DNA of 64,000 nt, from positions 4,678,766-4,742,765 of the forward strand of contig OZ025212.1 in NCBI GenBank assembly GCA_964019055.1, read 5' to 3'. A model generated the notes under the pieces. That model was not told where the DNA came from. It did not search any database and saw nothing but the letters and a program-made list of their open reading frames with translations. Of the stretch, positions 44,201 through 52,600 are shown piece after piece. Each line of letters starts with the position of its first letter. Position 1 is the stretch's first letter. A program made the translations under genes and the position numbers. Origin of the DNA: Anthopleura xanthogrammica. Taxonomy: Eukaryota > Cnidaria > Anthozoa > Actiniaria > Actiniidae.

Positions 44201-45860
44201 CGATTCATTCATCAATCCAAGCGTCTACTTCAATTCATTCATTCATCTATCCATCCCAATCCATCCATCCATTCATTACAACAAATTCGTTAGAAATTAT
44301 CATTCAAATTCTTATACAATACCTCTTTCTCCTCTGCAATCAATCTTAGATACTCTTTGCATTCTTCTTCCATCATGCTGATCGTCTTTTCAACGCTATC
44401 TGCACTGTAACATCCATCAAAGCTACTGCGTATGCGCTTGTGTGCCTTACCGCTGGCCGTTCCAGCCGCATCACCAAAAAGCTGGCGAAATATACAACCA
44501 AGTCGGAAGTCCTTTGTTCGTTCATACTTGTGTTGCTTGGCCATGAACTTGACAGCAATTTGAGGATCAGTTATTATTCTGTTTCAATTTAAGATATTTT
44601 TACAAAATTGATTTCAAATATTTTCTATGATGACCATGTCTTATATTTTTCTTCGTTATGTGGTGAAAATGCAGTCAACTATAGCGGTCTTGAACGCTTT
44701 TTTGTCTTTTTTGCTTCTTGCAAACGCCAAATAACATTGGGCGCTGTTCTCAAAGGAGGGAAGATTTCCTTGTCACGAAATTTTGTCAGGCAATGAAAAT
44801 AAAACAATGCGTGACAAGCACTGATGAATCCGAAACTCATTTGTTGCCATAGTCTTATACCCCATTCACACCAAAACCTGTTTAGTTAAACTGAGTTTTT
44901 ATTAAACAAAATGTTTAGAGACTAGAAAGCTTCAATGTAATTATTTTATCTCTTATCTGTTCAGCACAATATGAAGGATAGTTTATATGTATTATTTCAT
45001 CAAAGAGTGAACAATGTTTGTAAATAATTTTCTAAACATGTTTAGTTAAACTACTTTAAAACATGTTTAAGCTATAGTGTGAATGGGGTATTAGATTTAG
45101 CTGAGCAATAAAAGTTTGCATGCACAATAAAAAAAGCCCAGGCAGTGGTATACTTACAGTTTTGGTGGACCAGGCAAGAATCGAAGGAGGTACATTCCGA
45201 ATTTCTTCAAAGTTTGATCTTTCATTGCTATCAGTGAAGGTGAAAACGTCTTGAACGACGTCCCTTTGATGACCCCACCAGAATCCTTCTTCCAGAAATA
45301 AACCTACAAATATTCACATATACAGTGTTCAATTTCATTTCATTTTTACTGAACGGTTCATCTAAAAAATTTCCGGGAGAAACCGGATGTTCTAGATATT
45401 ACTCAATCATTCTCCAAAAAATAACATAATTAATTTGATATATGATACGTTTTGAAACCTGAAAATCATTAATAAAGAATTCAAATATTAAAGCATTTTT
45501 TGAAGAATTCTTTTAATTTATTTACAGCAATATTTTGTTTCATCTCTTTCGTTTACATGTATGTTTGATGTTGCAACCTCGTGATACATTATCTAGACCA
45601 TTCCAATGTTTTAAAATACGTGGCCTTTTCTATGAACAAATGTTCTTGTGTCTAATTTTCCACAAGTTATTCTAATGAGTAGCATGGATAACAAACATAG
45701 CAAGCTCCGCGGAGTTATGGAGTGCATGCAGGAGAAGTTTTAAACATATGATACTAAGTATAAAACCGATAATAAGACTTACCCGACTAAACCATTTGTA
45801 AATCCACAGTACAGAAACCACCAAGATTGCGATAACAGCGATGGCGAGGCTCGGAATCAT
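41292..45860 (-). CDS. Microsomal cytochrome P450, 480 aa, divergent from the CDPS gene
   Basis: Eight exons read leftward: 45860-45783, 45303-45158, 44578-44323, 43911-43667, 43168-43063, 42472-42338, 42194-42039, 41612-41292; phases 0,2,0,2,0,0,0 join. Residues 1-23 are an N-terminal membrane anchor ([20 protein letters not shown]), so ER location is expected. [20 protein letters not shown] is the beta-1 region, [11 protein letters not shown] the C-helix. The I-helix is [20 protein letters not shown] (287-306), without the usual AGxDTT spacing. ExxR is ESAR (344-347), NPRRF (398-402) is the PERF-like motif, and the heme loop is [10 protein letters not shown] with Cys423 as axial ligand. All elements needed for heme binding are present. 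CYP family not assigned. Its 5' end faces the CDPS start 1.6 kb away, suggesting a tailoring role, which is inference. Confidence 0.9.
41745..41885. repeat. CCGTGCCGTG-rich dispersed repeat, copy 2
   Basis: Intronic in the P450 gene. It shares gcgccttgccgtgaccgtgt, gccgtgccgtgtat and ttttcacactcat with 1834-1975 in the same orientation. Confidence 0.65.
42555..42740 (-). mobile_element. tRNA-derived SINE-like copy
   Basis: Contains ggggttcgaacccgccac, a T-arm/B-box look-alike, next to gtgatgagag and gcgccgtagc. About 60 bp away is a pyrimidine/purine body (ggaggaaggaataccggaaa). The same body words occur at 51785-51830 and similar heads at 60716 and 61108. In a P450 intron. No full cloverleaf could be drawn, so it is not called a tRNA gene. 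Confidence 0.5.
44070..44280. repeat. (ATCC)n microsatellite
   Basis: Long atccatccatcc tract with interruptions in the P450 intron between exons 44578-44323 and 43911-43667. It generates false Ser/Ile/His/Pro ORFs. Confidence 0.95.
44862..45092. mobile_element. MITE-like element, family H
   Basis: The ends taccccattcacaccaaaac and agtgtgaatggggta are inverted, followed inside by gtttagttaaact on both sides. About 230 bp, non-coding, in a P450 intron. A related end (gtgtgaatggggct) is seen at about 54849. Confidence 0.7.
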
Positions 45861-46750
45861 CTTCAAGAATGTTCAATACTAATGCTGAAAATGATCTGGA
45901 CTCAATGAAAACCGAAATCCCTAAGAAGCTACCAAGCGTCACGCAAACGTTTTGTTAACCTTCCGGGGACTCCCGGTCTACGTAAGCAGAACGTCACCGT
46001 GACATTGTGTAATGGTTCGGGGATTTCTTCGTATTTCTTAGCAATGCGGTAAATAATCCATAAGAATCTCATGTGACTAAATCTTGTCATCATCAGGTAC
46101 CTTTCCTTTGTGTATTACGTGTATGACGTAATTATATTGAAATCTTCTTGGTTTTGAATTTCAAAGAAATACCGGAAGGGTATTGCCCAACCTCAGTACA
46201 GCGAACTTTAAACAAAATTGCAGTCTTAAATTCGGGATACCTATGCGGTCAAATATACTGAAACTCTGTTAATTACGATAAAAATGTTTATAAATCTTTT
46301 AAAGACCGACATATCTTTAACCTGTCTTTAACCAGAGATATTCAATATCGGGGTTACATATAATCCATTCACCGAAACGGAAGACTTTTATTACATGACG
46401 TCATTCTAGGAACCCAGGCGGTTTCGCAAGTGATTTTGTTCCTTATTCAAAGAAATGAAAGTAGTTGTTCCTGTTATGTTGTCATGATCACAAGATCAAT
46501 CACCCTTGTTTACTTTAAAAATACACATTGGGGAGAGAAGTATTGCGTGACGACCCTAAGAGCGACTGCATGGGAGGCTAGTGGTGGGAAGGAGGAAAAT
46601 TTGTTGTAATTTACCCCAACTTTAAAAGTTCATTCAATCTTAACCCATTTTTCAAGGAAAGGAGGGGCTTTACACTGTGATATCTAGTTATAATTCCGTG
46701 CACAGCTAGCTTTCTATTAAATTTTATGACAATTCACAATTTTCCATATA

Positions 46751-46866
46751 TTGGTTCACTGGTCACACACAAAGCATTCAAGCAAGTAAATGAAGTTTCA
46801 AAGAATTATTGAAATTTGAAGCTTACAGCCTCGATTGAATGCTTTGTGTTTGACCAGTGAACCGAT
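46751..46866. repeat. Inverted repeat (hairpin element)
   Basis: ttggttcactggtcacacac, then aaagcattcaa, is mirrored by ttgaatgctttgtg, then tttgaccagtgaacc. Arms are about 32 bp and the loop about 45 bp; probable small MITE remnant. Confidence 0.75.
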
Positions 46867-47274
46867 GCACGGAAACATAGGATTATATTATACATTAGCG
46901 CCAGATGTCTATGATAATTTGAGAATATCATAGTGGGAAATCCCGTTGAAAATAAATGCTGAATACGTCCATTGTCAAACATTACGTTTGTAGCAAAAAA
47001 TAGCAACAACAAAAATGATTGGCTACTTAAACTGCGCGACAGTCAGCAGTGATTAATTAAAGCTGATCATGCGTTTCTTATTTCCCTGAATACTTCTATC
47101 TAATTTGATTTTAAATGAAAACAAAAGGAATACGAATTTCATTCATTGGCTAATCTTGTGATTCTTGGAATCGAAAGTGCTTTACAGCCAGCGGTGCTAA
47201 ATTTATCGACATGTGATCAAAGACCAGTTTTCTTAGTAGGGATTTCACCGATGTAAGGCCCGTTACAGCAGAGG

Positions 47275-47328
47275 TGACGTCATATGTCATTGGTCAATTC
47301 GTAGAAGTGGCGGCCGGGGTGATATAAA
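47275..47328 (+). promoter_or_regulatory. CDPS core promoter: CRE, inverted CCAAT, TATA
   Basis: Three motifs lie in order: TGACGTCA (47275-47282), ATTGG (47289-47293, CCAAT on the other strand) and TATAAA (47323-47328). The ATG is at 47461, so transcription would begin near 47355, giving a roughly 105-bp 5' UTR. Order and spacing resemble a textbook inducible animal promoter; activity is inferred. Confidence 0.6.
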
Positions 47329-47460
47329 CCGTCGCGGAAAACCCCAGAGGTATCATTTGGTGTTTGTTTTAATCAAACTCGCCTGCCTGCGATCACAGAA
47401 TCTCGGCGTTTGGAACATTTTTTTCTCGTAAGAGCAAGTCAACCTTAATTTCTCATCAAA

Positions 47461-48985
47461 ATGGTTCTTAACTTTGATCAAGATGAAAACAGCTGCGTCT
47501 ACCAAACTGGCCGAGAAGTGATGTCAGGGAACGGTGTAGTGCTTTTTGGAATGAGCCCCGGGAATCCATACTTTAAATCTCGTGTCATTGAAGACTACGT
47601 GCAATATCTTGGAAAGGAAAATCGAAGAATTATCGTGGTCGTGCCGCAACAACCTGCTGAACATACGTACAGAGCTCTGGGTAGCAAGGATGCTGTCAAG
47701 AGAGCGAAGAAGAATGCCAGTCAACTCAAGTCCCACTGTAGGAGAGCTATTGAAAAGGTAGGAAAGTTTCAGGAGTTTATTTAATGTACAACATGCTTGA
47801 AACTAATCCTGATGCATAGACGGAAGGGATGAATTCAAATATCTGCGCTCATCATGGAGTTCCAAAATCAAACAATCGCTAGGCTGATCTAAGTCACGGC
47901 ACGGTAACTCAAAGATCGATCCTTCTTTTTCCCTTCAAGGTTGGAAAAACTGAAAACGTGGCTGGAGATTTCTACATGTTAGACTGGATCAGAGAGATCG
48001 ACACACATGAAGCGTACATCGCAGCATTGGACTTTGTCGTTAACTTTTACAACAACAACGTCGAGTTCCGCCTTGACACAGTTAGAGCTACTGCTAAGGT
48101 CTTGGGAAAAGAAACCAAGTCTTCTGATGACAGCGGCTCAGGTAAGATAGTCGTAATTAATAATTTTATCAACGACTGTGATCCCTGAGAAAACTGAGAG
48201 AGCTCATAGAAACGTGCATAGCTGGATATTGAGAAAGCATTTAAGGGATCGGCCTTTTTTGTATTAAAAAATGACCTCGCCATATTTATACATCTAATAC
48301 AATATTGGTAAAAGTTTGAAGGAGTTTGAAGGCCATACGTTGAGTTTTCTGAGAGCTCTCTGAGAAAGGAATGACGCTTCTGGAAATCTACAAGTTATTT
48401 GTGATGGAAATCGAAAAGATACTAAAAGAATCTTTTTAAAGATTTTTAAATTTTTAAATTGAATTAAATTAAATTGAATTAAAATTCAACATGTATGGTT
48501 GGCGGAATGGTGCAAAATTCAAGACGTCTATATTTATTCAAATTCGATAAATAATTTGTTCTTTGTTTTTTGCACCATTCCGCCAACCATATATTTTCAT
48601 ACATGCCGGGCACCGGAACAAATGCCTAATTTTTTTGAGCTTTGCTCATATGAAAAACTAATTTTATTTATTACCAACACATAAAACTCCTCCAAAAAAA
48701 ATTTTCTTTTCATATATCATATGATAATTATTAACAAATTATTCTCCTTTTATAGAATCCTCGGACTCAGAACTTGAAGATGACGAAAACGTTCAAGAAG
48801 GAGTATATTATCTCTTAAAAGAACTCGCCTTCATTATCGCCAGCAAAGAGATTTTCAGGACTGACAAAGTAGCCGTAATTTATCATCGTAGCTGGCCGGT
48901 GTATGAGAAGTTCGTTAATGGCGACTATGACGGAGAGGCTAAGGAGGGACTGGGACTAGCAATAATCAAATATGTCAACCACTAG
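47461..48985 (+). CDS. tRNA-dependent cyclodipeptide synthase (CDPS), 242 aa
   Basis: Exons 47461-47757, 47940-48141, 48756-48985; phases 0 and 1 join. CDPSs take two aminoacyl-tRNAs and form a cyclic dipeptide by a ping-pong mechanism through an active-site Ser. Here LFGMSPGNPYF places Gly30, Ser32 and Asn35 with the spacing of Gly35, Ser37 and Asn40 in bacterial AlbC. HTYRALG and the basic helix KRAKKNASQLKSHCRRAIEK match the family's tRNA-binding helix region. YYLLKE supplies Tyr185 and Glu189 (AlbC Tyr178, Glu182), and Tyr209 falls exactly 20 residues after the Glu, as AlbC Tyr202 does. Residue 210 is His. An acidic Ser-rich insertion (about 161-181) precedes the second motif. Length is normal for the family. 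CDPSs are known in animals from Nematostella. Two introns and an animal-type promoter show it is a resident nuclear gene. Products cannot be predicted here. Confidence 0.93.
48488..48590. repeat. Inverted repeat in CDPS intron 2
   Basis: catgtatggttggcggaatg then gtgcaaaa is mirrored by tttgcaccattccgccaacc then atat; 25-27-bp arms around a 50-bp centre. Confidence 0.8.
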
Positions 48986-49687
48986 TTGTACTGGTGGACA
49001 AACTCTAGTTTAAAACACGCTGTTCTTTGTGTGTCATAGCTGGCTAGACGCAGGGGAAAAGGGGGTTAATGGTTTCTATATTATAACAATAATTCAGAGT
49101 ATGAATAGACCTCTTTAGCTAGGACATATTAAATATTTTTCCATTTCACGTGTCATTCTCTTGAGGATGAGATTCTTTGGTTCAGTGTATTCATATTCAT
49201 GTGTCTTCTCGTGCGCAACCGTAAACCAAAGAAATAATACTCTAGGGAATGACACGTGGTCTGAAATGGCAAATTACACCCGATGTAAAGAGGTATTTTT
49301 CATGTTATTTATAAGAATGTCCATATTTATAATGGGATATTTACTCTAATTTTAAAATTCATAATGGGATTTTGGGACTAACAACGCGCATCCAAATTGA
49401 ATAGCACAGTAATTTGAACAGTTGTGAATAATTATTTTTAATGTAAATATGAACTTTCCATTAAAATGTTTGTCAAAAGAAAGAACAATTGTCATAATAA
49501 ATATATCTTAATAATCTCTAATAATAATCTTTTCCTACCTCGCATGCATTTCTAAACGATTTTACCCCCGTTGTTCTTGCACGAGAGAGTTACTTGAAGA
49601 ACTGCGCACTCGTTTCATGTTTAATCTTGGAGGCCTTTCCTCCCCGCCTTCTTCCTTGGCCATGTTTGGGATGGTCAAGATCTGACT
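48986..49687. other. Convergent spacer, CDPS and WDR27-like gene
   Basis: Contains MITE B copy 5 and AT-rich sequence; no gene seen. Confidence 0.6.
49104..49298. mobile_element. MITE family B, copy 5
   Basis: Long subtype with aatagacctctttagct at the left and gtaaagaggtattttt at the right. The centre includes tattcatgtgtcttctcgtg, and gaatgacacgtggtctgaaa is retained. Just downstream of the CDPS stop. Confidence 0.85.
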
Positions 49688-52600
49688 CTAACGCAATTCC
49701 TCGGTGTAGAATTTAAGTTTCCCGTCGAGAGAAGCAGCTGCCAACTAAACAGAAAGATAATCAAATGGCGGGAATTTGATCAGACTATGGATCGTTGGAA
49801 TTGACTTTAAGGCGCTGTCCAACCTAAAATAAAACCCTTTCCTGTAACTTGTATGCATCTGCTTTTGCAGTTGTCGATACAACGCTTTATTGATGTTTTA
49901 AAAGGTGCGGTAAGACGGGCAATAAATTCGTGAAACTTGTCGCGCAATGTTGCATTAAAAGTTGCAGAGCGAATGTCGCTCATATAACCAATCCGCGCGC
50001 AACATTAAAATTTTGTTGCGCGACTTCCAGTTAGTTGTAGATGTAAAAGCACAGGGAGCCCAATTTAGATAAAAGTAAAAAGTGAAAATAAAATCGGAAA
50101 AAAATCGCGTTTAATTAATTTTTTAAATTCCAGGTCAAGATAATGTCCTCTACAATACGAACGAGCAAAAAAATCCGTAAAAAATGAACTAAAACATTTT
50201 TTTTCGCGCGCGCCTTTGTTTTCCAATGTAATTTCCCTATGGTATCCTACGTGTGGATTTATGTCAATATAATTTATCTAAATTGGGCTCCCTGTGGTAA
50301 AAGCTGTTTCTACTCTGCAATAAAGAAAAAAAGTTACGCGCACGGTGGTAATACGAGCAACATTCGCTCTGTAACTTGCAACGCAACAATGTTGCGCGAC
50401 AAATTGTACGATTTTGCTGCTCCTACTACAGCACCTTCAGATTTTGTCGCAACAAAAACCTGCAGGGTCTGTTATGCCTATTGTGACATGCGTGCTATAG
50501 ACTACTTTAGCTTGGGTGTAATGTTTTCCTATTTTAGAATACGTGTCATTCTCTTGAAAATAAGATTCTTTGTTTAAGTTGTATCCATATTCATGTGTCG
50601 TCTTATGTGCAACTGTTAAACAAAGAAATGATACTCTAGAAAATGACACGCGGTCTGAAATGGAAAAACATTACGTCCAAGGTAAAGAGGTCTATTTTTT
50701 AACATGTTCGAAAGCCGGAAAGTTCAAACATTTGAAACTTTTGCAACATTTTCGTAGTCGCAGCAGTGTTGCTGTTGTTGTTGCGAGCGTGCCGGATATA
50801 GGCTGCAATTCTCTTGTGTGCAGGCAAGGCAACAAAAAAGCTGAAAATAATTACAAAGCATTGAGAATACCTCAGAGTGTGCTGGATGGAATGCAACATC
50901 AGCAACTACTTCTGTGTGTCCTGTCAAACGATGACAAAACGAAGAACCACGAACATCAAATAGATATACCTTAAAACGAAGCGAAAAGACAAAACTGGTT
51001 ATTGCCTTACGCTGACCGCGCATCGGCACCCGTGATAACTCTGTGCCAGAATCGCGCTTTCTAATTGGTTGGCGGCGCGTGCTTTATGAATGCACACCGC
51101 ACGCGCGCGTACTTTCTATTTCTTCATTGTTCGTATCCAAAAAATGGCTGCTGTAATTTTTTTAAATGAGACATAAAAACTTGCTTTCTGTACTGTGTGC
51201 AGTTATGTAGCACGCCGGGATTAATAATGATAGGGCACTCGCTACGCGTCGTGATTTTTTTTAACACTTCTCTCGTGTTCTGACAATCCCCGGCTATATA
51301 TCTGGTGTAAAACTTTAGTCTTACCGATCGGTCCTCGGAGCCCGTTGCTATGTATCTCGAACAAGGACTTATTGCAATCCCTGTCGGATGAGATCTATTC
51401 ACATGACCTTCGTATCGTCTCACGCACCTGAAATTGGAAATAATATCCAGGATCACGAGCCTTTTATCGATACCCTGAAGCAACCTCTGGGCTGATCTAA
51501 GTCAGGGTACGGCTACGTCACAGATGGAACCCTGAAACTACCTCTGGGCTGATCTAAGTCAGGACATGGCTAACTCACATATTGAACCCTGAAACAACCT
51601 CTGGGCTGATCTAAGTCAGGACATGGCTAACTCACAGATGGAACCCTGACACAACCTCTGGGCTGATCTAAGTCAGGGCACAACTATCTCACAGATCAAA
51701 CCTTGAAACAACCTCTGGGCTGATCTAAGCCAGGGCACGGATAACTCACAGAACGAATTGGGATTTAGCGTGTTGGGTTTTGCGGAGGAAGGAAAACCGG
51801 AGAACCCGAAGAAACCTATTAACATTATTAGATATTTTCGTAGATTTATAACTGACGGACGGACGCCAAAATTTCAATTGTCCTTGATAATGATTAATAT
51901 TTATTAATTTTTAAGTCTTACCGGTTTGTTCTGAGGTCCCACATTTTGATTCCATCAGTTACTGCAGCCGTTAGGAAAAGGTCGTACGCTTCGGGCGAAT
52001 GGGATGCGTATGCTGATCCCTAAATGGAGAAAAAATGAGAATAAGAAAAATGGGAAGATGATTTGATTCTTGGGGGAGTCAGGATGGCGTGGTGGTAAAA
52101 CCACAGGGAGCCCAATTTAGATAAAAGTAAAAGGTGAAAATAAAATCGGAAAAAAATCGCGTTTAATTAATGTTTTTAATTCCAGGTCAAGATAATGTCC
52201 TCTATAATACGAACGAGCAAATGTCAATATAATAAATCCACACGTAGGATACCATAGGGAAATTACATTGGAAAACAAAGGCGCGCGCAAAAAAAAATGT
52301 TCTAGTCCATTTTTTACGGATTTTTTTGCTCGTTCGTATTATAGAGGACATTATCTTGACCTGGAATTAAAAACATTAATTAAACGCGATTTTTTTCCGA
52401 TTTTATTTTCACCTTTTACTTTTATCTAAATTGGGCTCCCTGTGGTAAAACGCTTGCCTCTCACCTCTGAGGTCGACAGTCATATGAATAATGGTTCAAG
52501 GTGTTAAAAAAGGTATCTATCATCGCAAGGTCACCTCATGTATCGCTTCGATGCAAAGGCACAGCTACCTTTCAAGGTGGCGCAAGGGAGCTGTGAAGGG

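Larger units (their letters stand above)
45861..47460. promoter_or_regulatory. Divergent intergenic region between P450 (-) and CDPS (+)
   Basis: About 1.6 kb without a recognised gene. It carries two perfect CRE octamers TGACGTCA (46396-46403 and 47275-47282), a hairpin at 46751-46866, and a TATA/CCAAT core promoter next to the CDPS. No clear TATA box was seen on the P450 side. Confidence 0.5.

Noticed and set aside
43966..44381. ORFs of 127-129 aa rich in Ile-His-Pro-Ser
   Set aside because: Produced by the (ATCC)n microsatellite in a P450 intron.
45158..45200. LPGPPKL read as the Pro-rich hinge of microsomal P450s
   Set aside because: It lies immediately before [11 protein letters not shown], so it is in the first beta-sheet strand region, not after the membrane anchor.
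45158..45303. Second open frame in P450 exon 2 ([14 protein letters not shown] and on)
   Set aside because: The other frame joins both neighbouring exons in phase and gives the beta-1 region [22 protein letters not shown]; the alternative matches no P450 element.
51476..51770. Regularly spaced direct repeats resembling a CRISPR array
   Set aside because: Units are contiguous at 57 bp without unique spacers, in an animal intron.
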